Below are positions 25,930 to 35,206 of a stretch of DNA of 64,000 nt, piece by piece (the stretch's first letter is position 1; each line of letters begins with the position of its first letter). Both the position numbers and the translations under genes were made by a program. Origin of the DNA: Hanstruepera neustonica (GTDB lineage: Bacteria > Bacteroidota > Bacteroidia > Flavobacteriales > Flavobacteriaceae); assembly GCF_002895005.1 (NCBI RefSeq), contig NZ_POWF01000001.1, forward strand, positions 784,344 to 848,343, given 5' to 3'. Below the pieces are notes generated by a model. That model was not told the origin of the DNA. It saw only the letters and a list, made by a program, of their open reading frames with translations, and did no database searches.

Positions 25930-28071
25930 ATGAAAAGGAATTATAATATTTTGATACTAATGCTTCTTCTGGCATTTGCATCATGCAGCTTTACCACGAA
26001 AACATTTAGTGACCCTAATAAAGATAAGCTTTTAATACAGGTTATAACCTACGTCTTGGAAAGAGGTCACTTTGACCCCAAGGACATGGACGATGCCTTT
26101 TCAGCGGAAGTATATTCTGACTATTTAGACCAGATAGATCCTTTGAAACAATATTTCTACCAGTCTGATATCAAGGAGTTTGAAAAATACAAAACAGAAA
26201 TTGATGACCAATTAAAGGCTCTGGATATTTCATTTTTCAATTTAACTCATGATAGACTCATGCAACGTATTGAAGAAGCCAAAGTGATTTATCGAGAAGT
26301 GTTGGCTCAACCCTTTGATTACACCATTGATGAAACGTTCGATTCTGATTATGAATCTTTAGATTTTGTAAGCAACAAAAAAGAAATGAAAGAACGTTGG
26401 AGACAGCGTCTAAAATATACCAATTTGGCCAACTATGATGACTTGATTTATGCTCAGGAAAATGCGGAAAATAATGCTGAAAATGCGGAGCCAGTTGAAC
26501 CAAAATCGTTGGATGAAATTGAAGCAGAGTCCAGAAAGGAAACCTTAAAAACAATCGATATTTATTATAACGATTACATTGATGACATGGAACGCAAAGA
26601 TTGGTTTGTAGTTTACATCAATGCCATTACTCAAGAATTTGACCCACATACTACCTATTTTGCACCAGAGGATAAAGAAGTTTTTAATCAAGGTATTTCT
26701 GGTCAATTGGAAGGAATTGGTGCCAGACTTCAAAAACGTATGGATAATATCAAAATTGTTGAACTGATTTCTGGAGGTCCTGCCTGGAGAGGGAAAGAAT
26801 TAGAGGTTGGAGATATAATTTTAAAAGTAAAGCAAGAAGATGAAGAAGCTCCAGTGAGTATTGTTGGTATGCGAATTGACGATGCTATTAAACTCATCAA
26901 AGGTCCAAAAGGAACAAATGTGTATTTAACCGTAAAAAAAGTTGATGGTACAATTGAAGAAATTAAGATTACCAGAGATATTGTAGAATTAGAGGAAACG
27001 CATGCTAAATCGTCTATTGTGACTAAAAACGAAAAGAAATTTGGCATTATTAATCTGCCTAAATTCTATGCCGATTTTGAACATTATGATAAGTTAAATG
27101 CCGCAGCAGATGTCAAATTAGAGATTGAACGGCTTAAAGATCAAGGTATGGAAGGATTGGTACTTGATTTAAGAGGCAATGGTGGTGGATCCTTGACAAC
27201 AGTTGTTGAAATGGCTGGCTTGTTTATCGAACAAGGGCCAGTTGTTCAGGTACGTTCTACAGATGAGCCCAAAGAAGTATTAAAGGATACAGATAAATCC
27301 ATTACTTGGGATGGGCCTTTAGTTATATTGGTTAATGAGTTTTCGGCATCAGCTTCAGAGATTTTAGCGGCTGCCATGCAGGATTACAAGCGTGCTATAA
27401 TAATCGGAAGTAAGCAAACATATGGAAAAGGAACCGTACAATCATTTTTCGATTTAAATCGTATGATTCGTAACAATAAGGATGGTGATTTGGGAGCACT
27501 AAAAGTGACGCGACAAAAATACTACAGAATCAACGGTGGATCTGTGCAGTTAGAAGGTGTGAAAAGTGATGTAGTTGTTCCAGACCGATACAGTTTTATT
27601 GATATTGGTGAAAAGGATCAAGAAAATCCATTGAGTTGGGATGAAATTGACGCTGCTGAATTTTCATTTTGGGATGGGTATTTTGATTATGATACGACCA
27701 TTAAAAAAAGTAATGAAAGAATGCGTAATAATCCACAACTGAAATTAATTGAAGAAAACGCAAAATGGGTGAAGGAACGTATGGATGAGAAGCAATACTC
27801 ATTAAATTATGAAAAATACAAGGCTAAATTAGATTTGAATGAAGAAGAGGCTAAACAGTTTGATGAAATTTCAAATTATGAAACCAATTTGACATTTGAA
27901 TCATTGCCCTATGAATTACGATTATTTGAGCAGGATACCGTTTTAAAAGATAAGCGTATTCGCTGGCACGAAAGTTTGAGTAAGGATGTATATGTTGAAG
28001 AAGCCTTACATGTTCTTGAGGATTTAAAAGCATCTTATACCATAAAGAAAGTGGCAACCATCAAGGACTAA
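25930..28071 (+). CDS. prc: Carboxy-terminal processing protease (Prc/Tsp, S41)
   Basis: I chose the ATG at 25930, which begins MKRNYNILILMLLLAFASC, a lipoprotein signal; another ATG lies seven codons upstream at 25909. The protein of about 713 residues has an N-terminal Tsp-type helical region, a PDZ domain (about 225-320) and an S41 protease core. The catalytic Ser lies in FSASASEIL and the catalytic Lys in KQTYGKGT, both near residues 475-500. A long C-terminal region follows. Prc enzymes cut unfolded or tagged periplasmic proteins and peptidoglycan hydrolases. A permease gene follows after 8 bp, probably in the same transcript. Confidence 0.94.
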   Translation: MKRNYNILILMLLLAFASCSFTTKTFSDPNKDKLLIQVITYVLERGHFDPKDMDDAFSAEVYSDYLDQIDPLKQYFYQSDIKEFEKYKTEIDDQLKALDISFFNLTHDRLMQRIEEAKVIYREVLAQPFDYTIDETFDSDYESLDFVSNKKEMKERWRQRLKYTNLANYDDLIYAQENAENNAENAEPVEPKSLDEIEAESRKETLKTIDIYYNDYIDDMERKDWFVVYINAITQEFDPHTTYFAPEDKEVFNQGISGQLEGIGARLQKRMDNIKIVELISGGPAWRGKELEVGDIILKVKQEDEEAPVSIVGMRIDDAIKLIKGPKGTNVYLTVKKVDGTIEEIKITRDIVELEETHAKSSIVTKNEKKFGIINLPKFYADFEHYDKLNAAADVKLEIERLKDQGMEGLVLDLRGNGGGSLTTVVEMAGLFIEQGPVVQVRSTDEPKEVLKDTDKSITWDGPLVILVNEFSASASEILAAAMQDYKRAIIIGSKQTYGKGTVQSFFDLNRMIRNNKDGDLGALKVTRQKYYRINGGSVQLEGVKSDVVVPDRYSFIDIGEKDQENPLSWDEIDAAEFSFWDGYFDYDTTIKKSNERMRNNPQLKLIEENAKWVKERMDEKQYSLNYEKYKAKLDLNEEEAKQFDEISNYETNLTFESLPYELRLFEQDTVLKDKRIRWHESLSKDVYVEEALHVLEDLKASYTIKKVATIKD

Positions 28072-28078
28072 TGTTTTT

Positions 28079-29173
28079 ATGAGTCAGCCAACAAGCTCAT
28101 TAAGTAAACTAGCGCTCCAGAAATTCAAAAGAAATTTCTGGGGCGTTTTTAGTTTTGTGTTTATTGTAATCATTGGCTTGATTTCCATATTTGCCTACAT
28201 TTTAGCCCCTGATAATTCACAGCACGCTAATCAGATGCACTTGGCAATACATTCTCAAAAGCCAGGATTCACAGTTGATATGCTTGTGATTCCTGAATCA
28301 AAAAAAAGTGAACAAGCTTTAATGAACAAGCTTTTTTTTGGTTATCAAAATTCTGATACTGAAATCCCCGTTGCAGAACATGTGCTGGAAAACAACCAAT
28401 TAACCTACACGGAGTATGCCGCCGATAATTTGAAAGGGTTGACTAAAACCATCGATTTGAGTATTTATGCTGAAAATTCCACGAAACCGTTTGTTGAAGA
28501 ACGAACATTTATGTTTGGAACGGATAAATACGGAAGAGACTTGTTGAGTAGGGTGCTGGTTGGTGCTAGAATTTCATTTTTTATAGGCTTTATTGCGGTA
28601 TTTATATCACTGGTTGTAGGTATCCTAATGGGGAGTTTGGCTGGTTACTTTGGCGGTAAGGTTGATGCTGTTATAATGTGGATTATTAATGTATCATGGT
28701 CTATACCAACCTTACTTTTAGTCATTGCTATTACGCTGGCTTTGGGTAAGGGCTTTTGGCAAGTATTTATTGCCGTTGGATTGACTATGTGGGTTGAAGT
28801 GGCTAGAGTAGTGAGAGGGCAGGTTATTAGTGTTAAGGAAATGCAATATGTTACGGCTGCCAGAGCTTTGGGTTTCAATGATTACAGAATTATAACCAAA
28901 CACATCCTCCCAAATATTATGGCACCTGTCATTGTTATCTCGGCAGCTAATTTTGCTGCTGCTATTTTAATTGAAAGCGGTTTGAGTTTCCTGGGTATTG
29001 GTGCACAGCCACCTATGTCAAGTTGGGGAGCAATGATAAAAGATCATTATAATTATATTATTCTTGGTAAGCCCTATCTGGCGTTAATACCCGGATTTTG
29101 TATTATGAGCTTGGTTATGGCGTTTATGCTTATGGGTAATGCTCTACGAGATGCTCTGGATGTGAGAAGTTAA
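28079..29173 (+). CDS. Peptide-type ABC transporter permease (DppC/OppC-like)
   Basis: A 364-residue inner-membrane permease. It has an OppC_N helix (about residues 22-45), an unusually long external segment (about 50-145), and a BPD_transp_1 domain with FGTDKYGRDLLSRVLVGAR near 150. The EAA-type loop reads ARALGFNDYRIITKHILPN near 265. Family members pair with a DppB permease, ATPases and a solute-binding protein to import peptides. None of these partners is next to it; it follows the prc protease by 8 bp and converges on a hypothetical gene. Its partner genes must lie elsewhere. Confidence 0.9.
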   Translation: MSQPTSSLSKLALQKFKRNFWGVFSFVFIVIIGLISIFAYILAPDNSQHANQMHLAIHSQKPGFTVDMLVIPESKKSEQALMNKLFFGYQNSDTEIPVAEHVLENNQLTYTEYAADNLKGLTKTIDLSIYAENSTKPFVEERTFMFGTDKYGRDLLSRVLVGARISFFIGFIAVFISLVVGILMGSLAGYFGGKVDAVIMWIINVSWSIPTLLLVIAITLALGKGFWQVFIAVGLTMWVEVARVVRGQVISVKEMQYVTAARALGFNDYRIITKHILPNIMAPVIVISAANFAAAILIESGLSFLGIGAQPPMSSWGAMIKDHYNYIILGKPYLALIPGFCIMSLVMAFMLMGNALRDALDVRS

Positions 29174-29174
29174 T

Positions 29175-29846
29175 TTAATCCTTTGTCTCAAAAAACAAGT
29201 TCCAATTTTCAGGCAATAAGTGTTGAGCCATCCAATCAGCACGGTATTCACCATTTCTGATTAATGTCTGACCATTTGGTTTTATAAGAGCTCTAGATCC
29301 ACACATCGTAGGATTTGTAAATATTCTTTCTCTAAAAAAATTATTTTTATCAATAAAAAAATACTCCCCTTTTTTATTTGGATTATTATGTAGTGTCATA
29401 TTTCTCTCATATAAAACAAGGTATATAATATTTTCTTTTTCGAGTTTTTTTCTAATGGGATTAGTAAAATCTTTTCTTTCTGAAATTTCAATTTTACTCC
29501 AATTATTATCCCAACGTGAAGTGCAGAGATCGTCGGTGTAATAATATTCCAATAGAATAGTTTTATTCTCTTGAATTTGCCTATTAATTATCTTTTCAAC
29601 TTGCTCTTTAGCTTCTTGATAGGCAAAAAAGGTAATCATGTAAAGGTCTTTTTTTAGAGTAGCATATCGCTTATTGTCTTTGCCAATTGAGTCCCATCTA
29701 CTCAAGAGCAACTCACTATCAAGCCATTTTTTTCTGAATTTAGTCTCATTGACCTTATTGCCTTTTTCATCAAGATGTATTATTTCTTGCCCAAAAGCTG
29801 AATCAATACCAAAAGATATAAAAACTATAAATGGTAATATTTTCAT
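29175..29846 (-). CDS. Secreted protein of unknown function
   Basis: A 223-residue protein with a signal peptide cut near SAFGQ (residue 20). The mature part is charged and mainly alpha/beta in appearance, with a pair of cysteines (DDLCTSRW and TMCGSRA) that could form a disulfide. I do not recognise a family. Its start overlaps the engB stop by 4 bp, and its stop lies 1 bp from the end of the convergent ABC permease gene, so there is no room for a terminator between them. Confidence 0.65.
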   Translation of the reverse strand: MKILPFIVFISFGIDSAFGQEIIHLDEKGNKVNETKFRKKWLDSELLLSRWDSIGKDNKRYATLKKDLYMITFFAYQEAKEQVEKIINRQIQENKTILLEYYYTDDLCTSRWDNNWSKIEISERKDFTNPIRKKLEKENIIYLVLYERNMTLHNNPNKKGEYFFIDKNNFFRERIFTNPTMCGSRALIKPNGQTLIRNGEYRADWMAQHLLPENWNLFFETKD

Positions 29847-30445
29847 ATTTTGAAATTATTATTTACGGAATCAATGTAATCCAAAACATCATCCTTACCA
29901 ATGGATTTTGAAGATGATGTCACGAAATAATTTGGCATGTCTTCCCAAGTTTCCAGTAGTTTGGTTTTGTAATTTTCTACATGACGGGTTATGGCATTTG
30001 GTTTTAATTTGTCGGCTTTTGTGAAAATTATGGAGAATGGGATGCCATTTTCGCCTAACCATTGCATAAATTCTAAATCTATGGGTTGCGCATCATGTCT
30101 AATATCTACCAAAACAAAGGCAGATACCAATTGCTCTCTTAAACTAAAATATTGTGTTATAAATTTTTGAAATGTTTTTTTGGCACTTTTGGATACGCGC
30201 GCATAGCCATAACCAGGTAAGTCTACTAAATACCAGTTTTTATTGATTAAAAAATGATTAATTAGTTGCGTCTTTCCGGGTCTTCCAGATGTTTTGGCCA
30301 AACTTTTTCTATTGGTCAGCATATTGATTAATGATGATTTGCCAACATTACTCCTGCCAATAAAGGCATATTCTGGCAGTAAATTTTTTGGGCATTTCAT
30401 CACATCAGAATTACTCATTATAAATTCTGCCGATTTAATTTCCAT
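29843..30445 (-). CDS. engB: Ribosome-assembly GTPase EngB/YsxC
   Basis: A 200-residue GTPase needed for assembly of the large ribosomal subunit. G1 is GRSNVGKSS near residue 29, switch I is [10 protein letters not shown] near 52, G3 is [10 protein letters not shown] near 76, G4 is TKADK near 143, and G5 includes TSSSK near 175. The length is standard for EngB. It is transcribed after the alpha/beta hydrolase gene (16-bp gap) and overlaps the downstream orphan by 4 bp. Confidence 0.96.
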   Translation of the reverse strand: MEIKSAEFIMSNSDVMKCPKNLLPEYAFIGRSNVGKSSLINMLTNRKSLAKTSGRPGKTQLINHFLINKNWYLVDLPGYGYARVSKSAKKTFQKFITQYFSLREQLVSAFVLVDIRHDAQPIDLEFMQWLGENGIPFSIIFTKADKLKPNAITRHVENYKTKLLETWEDMPNYFVTSSSKSIGKDDVLDYIDSVNNNFKI

Positions 30446-30461
30446 GACTAATAAATTGGGT

Positions 30462-31226
30462 TTAGAAATTTCTTTTGGTTAACCAGGAATCAAGAATTTC
30501 ATTGAATTCATCAGGATGTTCCATCATGGCCGCATGCCCACATTTGTCTATCCAGAACAATTCAGAATCTGGCAAAAGTTCATCGAATTCTTCAGCAACT
30601 TCTGGTGGTGTTACGGTATCATTCTTGCCCCAAATGATACATGTAGGTGTTTGCATATTGGGTAGGTCTTTAGCCATATTATGCCTGATGGCACTTTTAG
30701 CAATAGCCAAGGTCTTTATAAGTTTATTTCTGTCATTGACAGTTTCAAAAACTTCGTCAACTATCTCTTTGGTGGCCACTGCAGGATCATAAAACACATC
30801 TTGAGCTTTCTTTTTTATAACCTCATAATCACTTCGCTTCGTATAGCCACCACCCATGGCACTTTCGTATAATCCAGAACTACCAGTTATTATAAGGGCT
30901 TTGACTTTTTGCGGGTATAGCTTGGTATGATATAGACCAATATGCCCACCCAAAGAATTGCCTAATAAAATAACTTCCTGAAAGCCTTTGAATTCAATAA
31001 AATCATGAAGGTATTTCGCAAAGCTTTTTACATTGGTTTTCAAAAGTGACATGCTGTAAATAGGTAATTCTGGTATTATGACACGATACCCTTTTTTACT
31101 AAAATAATTGGTGACAGAATCAAAATTGCTTAAACCACCCATAAGGCCGTGAAGAACAATAATTGGAGTCCCTTCGCCAACTTCAATATAACTGTAACTT
31201 TTTTCTTTTTTTAATCTGTGCGCCAT
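30462..31226 (-). CDS. Alpha/beta hydrolase
   Basis: A 254-residue cytoplasmic alpha/beta hydrolase. The oxyanion region is VLHGLMGG near residue 25, the nucleophile elbow is GNSLGGH near residue 92 (Ser), an acid lies near [10 protein letters not shown], and the catalytic His is in [12 protein letters not shown] near 235. The substrate is not known; esterase or lactonase activity is likely. It precedes engB by 16 bp and is probably the first gene of that transcript. A TATATTTG box lies 26 bp upstream of its start. Confidence 0.88.
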   Translation of the reverse strand: MAHRLKKEKSYSYIEVGEGTPIIVLHGLMGGLSNFDSVTNYFSKKGYRVIIPELPIYSMSLLKTNVKSFAKYLHDFIEFKGFQEVILLGNSLGGHIGLYHTKLYPQKVKALIITGSSGLYESAMGGGYTKRSDYEVIKKKAQDVFYDPAVATKEIVDEVFETVNDRNKLIKTLAIAKSAIRHNMAKDLPNMQTPTCIIWGKNDTVTPPEVAEEFDELLPDSELFWIDKCGHAAMMEHPDEFNEILDSWLTKRNF

Positions 31227-31251
31227 TATTTGGTTTAGCTGTTCTTTAAGG

Positions 31252-31259
31252 CAAATATA
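31252..31259 (-). promoter_or_regulatory. -7 box upstream of the alpha/beta hydrolase
   Basis: TATATTTG on the minus strand fits TAnnTTTG and lies 26 bp before the hydrolase start codon. A -33 element at 19-21 bp is not evident. Between this box and the MraZ repeats (31260-31445) I see AT-rich sequence with no clear element. Confidence 0.5.
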
Positions 31260-31445
31260 GTCAATTCATTCACAATATATGGATAAATATTAGCGCCTGG
31301 CAAAAGCCAATTCTTTAAAATATTAACATTGATATTGGGACTATGGAGATCTTATGTTAACTCTCTGAAATTAAGCTTTTAAGATGTTTTTGACAAAATT
31401 TCAAATCGCAAAAAATATGCTGTTAATCGAAAAATTATCAACAAA

Positions 31446-31470
31446 GTGGTAAAATGTGGTAAAATGTGGT
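31446..31470 (+). promoter_or_regulatory. Three GTGGT repeats: probable MraZ operator
   Basis: GTGGT occurs three times at exactly 10-bp spacing (31446, 31456, 31466) with AAAAT between copies. MraZ proteins are known to bind direct TGGG-type repeats with 5-bp spacers just upstream of their own gene and repress the division cluster. The array lies 12 bp upstream of a TATATTTG box and about 50 bp before mraZ, so autoregulation of the dcw cluster is the likely role. Confidence 0.75.
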
Positions 31471-31481
31471 ATAATTTTCAA

Positions 31482-31489
31482 TATATTTG
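31482..31489 (+). promoter_or_regulatory. -7 box of the division cluster
   Basis: TATATTTG fits TAnnTTTG and lies 32 bp upstream of mraZ. The region where a -33 element would sit is occupied by the GTGGT repeats, so MraZ binding there would block RNA polymerase. Confidence 0.6.
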
Positions 31490-31521
31490 AAACTTAATCC
31501 CTAGAATTAGAAAATAGCGGT

Positions 31522-31992
31522 TTGAACTCATTAATAGGAACATACGAATGCAAGGTGGACTCAAAAGGTCGATTGATGTTGCCTGCTGCTTTAAAAAAGC
31601 AGTTGTCACCCGTGCTTCAAAATGGGTTTGTTCTCAAACGAGCAGTATTTCAACCGTGTTTAGAGTTGTACCCTATGACGGAATGGGAATCTCTCATGCA
31701 AAAAGTTAATAAACTCAACCGTTTTAAGAAAAAGAACAATGATTTCATCCGTCGATTTACTGCTGGAGTGAAAATGATTGAAGTTGATTCTACAGGGCGA
31801 TTATTGATTCCAAAAGATTTGGTGGTGTTTGCAAATATTTCGAAAGAAATAGTGGTGTCTTCAGCCATTAACATTGTTGAGATTTGGGATAAAACAAAAT
31901 ATGAACAGGCTATTGATGATGCTACAGGCGATTTTGCTGATTTAGCTGAAGAAGTAATGGGACAAGATGACGATGACCATGGAATATCATAA
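31522..31992 (+). CDS. mraZ: Transcriptional regulator MraZ
   Basis: A 156-residue DNA-binding protein with two SpoVT/AbrB-like repeats: TYECKVDSKGRLMLPA near residue 7 and MIEVDSTGRLLIPKDL near 85. It forms a ring and binds repeats upstream of its own gene. The start codon is TTG, since no in-frame ATG or GTG precedes the conserved MNSLIGTYECK start. It is the first gene of the dcw cluster; its 3' end overlaps rsmH. The C-terminal tail is acidic (DDDDHGIS). Confidence 0.94.
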   Translation: MNSLIGTYECKVDSKGRLMLPAALKKQLSPVLQNGFVLKRAVFQPCLELYPMTEWESLMQKVNKLNRFKKKNNDFIRRFTAGVKMIEVDSTGRLLIPKDLVVFANISKEIVVSSAINIVEIWDKTKYEQAIDDATGDFADLAEEVMGQDDDDHGIS

Positions 31993-32875
31993 TCCCGTTT
32001 TACTCAAGGAAACAGTTGATGGCTTAAATATAGTTGAAGATGGGGTTTATGTTGATGTCACTTTTGGTGGCGGCGGACATAGTCGGGAGATCTTAAAAAG
32101 ATTGGGAAAAAATGGCAGACTATATGCATTTGACCAAGACCCAGACGCTCTTTTAAATACAATTGATGATGATCGTTTTACGCTTATTCATGAAAACTTC
32201 AGATACCTGAAACGGTTTTTAAGGTTTTATGGTGTCAAAGAAGTGCATGGGATTTTGGCTGATTTTGGTGTGTCCTCACATCAGTTTGATGTAGCAGAAC
32301 GCGGTTTTTCAACCCGATTTGAAGCCGATTTGGACATGCGAATGAATCAAAATGATGCGCTTTCAGCTTTTCATGTTGTTAATGAATATGATGAAGATCA
32401 ATTGAGGCAGTTGTTGTGGCAATATGGTGAATTGCGTCAAGCACCAGCTATGGCAAGGGTGATTGTTGAAAATAGGAATACTGGTTTCATAAAAACCAGT
32501 GATCAGCTAAAAGAGGTTTTGAAGCCATTTTTGAATCATAAAAAAGAAAATAAAGTGTTAGCTCAAATTTTTCAGGCCATACGAATAGAGGTGAATCAAG
32601 AAATTGATGTTTTAAAAGAATTCTTGATACAAACACCAGAGGTTCTTAAAAAAGGTGGGCGATTAAGTGTGATTTCATATCACTCGCTAGAAGACCGACT
32701 GGTAAAACGATTTATTAGAAATGGACTATTTGAAGGAGAGCCAGAAAGGGATGTGTATGGAAATTATGAGGTGCCATTCAAAAAAGTAGGTGGGTTAATT
32801 GTTCCAACATCTGAAGAAATTAAAAATAACAACCGTGCACGAAGTGCCAAATTAAGAATAGCTGAAAAGTTATAA
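31979..32875 (+). CDS. rsmH: 16S rRNA (cytosine-1402-N4)-methyltransferase
   Basis: An enzyme that methylates C1402 of 16S rRNA using S-adenosylmethionine. The start was placed at the ATG giving MEYHNPVLLKETVDGL, the conserved beginning; ATGs at 31967 and 31973 would add two to four residues. VDVTFGGGGHSREIL near residue 25 is the SAM loop, GVSSHQFD near 100 and SYHSLEDRLVKRF near 230 are family motifs. It overlaps mraZ by 14 bp and ends with a one-base overlap of ftsL, so the genes are translationally linked. Confidence 0.96.
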   Translation: MEYHNPVLLKETVDGLNIVEDGVYVDVTFGGGGHSREILKRLGKNGRLYAFDQDPDALLNTIDDDRFTLIHENFRYLKRFLRFYGVKEVHGILADFGVSSHQFDVAERGFSTRFEADLDMRMNQNDALSAFHVVNEYDEDQLRQLLWQYGELRQAPAMARVIVENRNTGFIKTSDQLKEVLKPFLNHKKENKVLAQIFQAIRIEVNQEIDVLKEFLIQTPEVLKKGGRLSVISYHSLEDRLVKRFIRNGLFEGEPERDVYGNYEVPFKKVGGLIVPTSEEIKNNNRARSAKLRIAEKL

Positions 32876-33192
32876 TGAAAAAGGGATTATATAGCATTTT
32901 AAAAGGAACATTTTTAGTCAGTGATGACGCTTTTAAAAATTGGAGAATGATCTTGTTTTTGTCGGCGCTGGCTATAATCATGATTGCAAGTTCGCATAGC
33001 GCAGATAAAAAAGTACATGAAATTGCACGTTTAAATAATGAGGCTAAAGAAATGCGATCAGCTTTTGTTGATGGTCGTAAAAAGCTCATGGAATTAAAAA
33101 AGGAGACAGTTGTGGAAAGGAAGATGAAGGAAATGGGATTAGCTATATCAGAAATACCGCCCACAAAAATTAAAGTTAAATCACAAAATTGA
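32875..33192 (+). CDS. ftsL: FtsL-like cell division protein
   Basis: A 105-residue bitopic membrane protein: a cytoplasmic lead of about 25 residues, one helix at about 26-43 (ILFLSALAIIMIASS), then a coiled-coil-like charged periplasmic part. Length, topology and its place between rsmH and ftsI fit FtsL, which joins FtsB and FtsQ to recruit the septal synthase. Sequence similarity within FtsL is weak, so the call rests mainly on position and topology. Confidence 0.85.
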   Translation: MKKGLYSILKGTFLVSDDAFKNWRMILFLSALAIIMIASSHSADKKVHEIARLNNEAKEMRSAFVDGRKKLMELKKETVVERKMKEMGLAISEIPPTKIKVKSQN

Positions 33193-33199
33193 GTTCAAC

Positions 33200-35206
33200 T
33201 TGGCAGTAAACGAGAAGAACATATTGAACCGATTGTATTTTATAGCAGGATGTATGTTCATCTTCGCCTTAGCTGTAATCTTTAAACTGTTAAGTATTCA
33301 ATTTTTACAGGGTGATAAATATCGCAGTTTAGCCGAAGAGCGAACTATAAAAAATGTGGTTATTCCTGCCAATCGTGGTAATGTATATTCTGCCAATGGA
33401 AATCTTTTGGCTACTTCAATTCCAAAATACGATATCCGGATTGATGCCATGACACCATCTTCGACAACTTTTGAAAAATATTTAAAACCACTTTGTGATT
33501 CACTATCAGCTTTTTCAGGTAAACCTTCGTCTTATTATGAACGATCGATTCGAAAAGCACGAGCCAATAAAAATAGATACCTGTTATTGAGTCGAAACAT
33601 TGGTTATTCAGAATATATCCGAGTTAGAAACTTTCCATTATTAAATCAAGGAGCCTTTAAAGGCGGATTAATTGTAGAGCAAAATACTAAACGAGAGCAC
33701 CCAATGGGTGGAATTGCACAGCGTTCCATTGGGTATGAACGATCAGATGAAGATGGCAATGTCACTAGAGCAGGATTGGATGGTGCTTTTGGGACTAAAT
33801 ATTTGAGAGGGAAAGATGGCCACCGATTAAAACAAAGAATCGGAAAAGGGCAATGGAAACCCATAGCTGATTACAACCAAGTTGAACCAAAAGATGGCTA
33901 TGATATTTATACAACAATTAGTGTCAACATTCAGGATATTGCCCATCATGCCTTGTTGCAACAATTGGAATATTATGAAGCGGAACATGGTTGTGTTGTA
34001 GTTATGGAAGTTGCAACTGGTGAGGTAAGAGCTATTTCTAATCTGGGAAGAACCGAGAAGGGAACCTATTATGAAAAATTGAATTATGCTGTTGGGGAAT
34101 CTCATGAGCCAGGATCTACTTTCAAGGTGATGTCGTTGATGGCAGCATTGGAAGATAAAGTTATTGATACGTCAACAATTGTGGACACAAAAAGAGGGCG
34201 TAAAATGTTTTATGGTCGATATCTAACTGATTCTCACCGCGGTGGTTACGGTAAAATATCCGCGGCTCGAGCATTAGAGGTCTCTTCAAATATTGGTTTA
34301 GCTACAATTATTGATGATAACTATGCCAATTCACCTGAAAAATTTCTAAATAGATTAAAAAGTTGGAAGTTGGATCAGCCTCTGGGATTGCCAATTATCG
34401 GAGAGGGCATGCCAGTAATTTATGCACCTGGACATAAAAATTGGAGTAAAAACGCATTGCCTTCGATGTCCTATGGTTATAATTTAGAGTTGACACCGTT
34501 GCAAACTTTAACCTTTTACAATGCCATTGCCAACAATGGTGTCATGGTAAAACCACGATTTATCAGAGAGGTCAAGGAGTTGGATAGGCAAATTGAAAGT
34601 TTTGATCGGGAGATTATGAACAATAAAATTTGTTCAGATAAAACACTCAAAGAAATTCAAGCTATTCTTAAAAATGTTGTGGTGAGAGGTACAGGTAAGT
34701 CTTTGTATTCCCCTTATTTTTCAATCGCAGGTAAAACAGGAACGGCGAAAACCGAATATTGGATGCCTGATTGGGAAAAGAATAGACGATATGTGTCGTC
34801 TTTTGCGGGTTATTTTCCAGCCGAGAACCCAAAATATTCCTGTATAGTTGTTATTCATAAGCCTAGTGTTGTAAAAGGTTATTACGGAGCTGATGTAACA
34901 GGACCTGTATTCAAAAGAATTGCTCAAAAAATATTTACGGATACGCCTTTGATTGATGAGGTGGAATCCTTGGAAATCCAACATGCTGCTATTGATAAGG
35001 AGTATGAACGCTATTATGATATTTCTGAAAAGCATAAAACGATCATGCCTAATGTTGTTGGATTGCCAACCATGGATGCCGTTGCCATACTTGAAAATAT
35101 GGGTCTTAAGGTCAGAACTCAAGGTGTTGGTGAAGTAAAATCACAGTCTATAACTAAAGGCGATAAAATTAAACGGAATCAAACAGTAATAATAAACGCA
35201 TCATGA
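33200..35206 (+). CDS. ftsI: Septal peptidoglycan transpeptidase (PBP3/FtsI) with PASTA domain
   Basis: A 668-residue class B penicillin-binding protein. It has an N-terminal helix (about residues 12-30), a dimerisation domain, and a transpeptidase domain with SxxK in EPGSTFK (about 304), SxN in VSSN (about 361) and KTG in AGKTGTAKTEYW (about 510). One PASTA domain follows at the C-terminus (about 612-668), starting MPNVVGLPTMDAV. The start codon is TTG, giving MAVNEKNILNRLYF; no ATG lies before the membrane helix. It crosslinks septal wall with FtsW. Its stop codon overlaps the murE start. Confidence 0.95.
   Translation: MAVNEKNILNRLYFIAGCMFIFALAVIFKLLSIQFLQGDKYRSLAEERTIKNVVIPANRGNVYSANGNLLATSIPKYDIRIDAMTPSSTTFEKYLKPLCDSLSAFSGKPSSYYERSIRKARANKNRYLLLSRNIGYSEYIRVRNFPLLNQGAFKGGLIVEQNTKREHPMGGIAQRSIGYERSDEDGNVTRAGLDGAFGTKYLRGKDGHRLKQRIGKGQWKPIADYNQVEPKDGYDIYTTISVNIQDIAHHALLQQLEYYEAEHGCVVVMEVATGEVRAISNLGRTEKGTYYEKLNYAVGESHEPGSTFKVMSLMAALEDKVIDTSTIVDTKRGRKMFYGRYLTDSHRGGYGKISAARALEVSSNIGLATIIDDNYANSPEKFLNRLKSWKLDQPLGLPIIGEGMPVIYAPGHKNWSKNALPSMSYGYNLELTPLQTLTFYNAIANNGVMVKPRFIREVKELDRQIESFDREIMNNKICSDKTLKEIQAILKNVVVRGTGKSLYSPYFSIAGKTGTAKTEYWMPDWEKNRRYVSSFAGYFPAENPKYSCIVVIHKPSVVKGYYGADVTGPVFKRIAQKIFTDTPLIDEVESLEIQHAAIDKEYERYYDISEKHKTIMPNVVGLPTMDAVAILENMGLKVRTQGVGEVKSQSITKGDKIKRNQTVIINAS

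Noticed and set aside
31446-31470. GTGGT repeats considered as a CRISPR-like or microsatellite array
   Set aside because: Only three 10-bp units exist and their position upstream of mraZ explains them better; no cas genes or spacers are present anywhere in the window.
34721-35122. A 133-codon minus-strand open frame within ftsI
   Set aside because: It lies opposite the transpeptidase domain and PASTA region and has no features of a gene.
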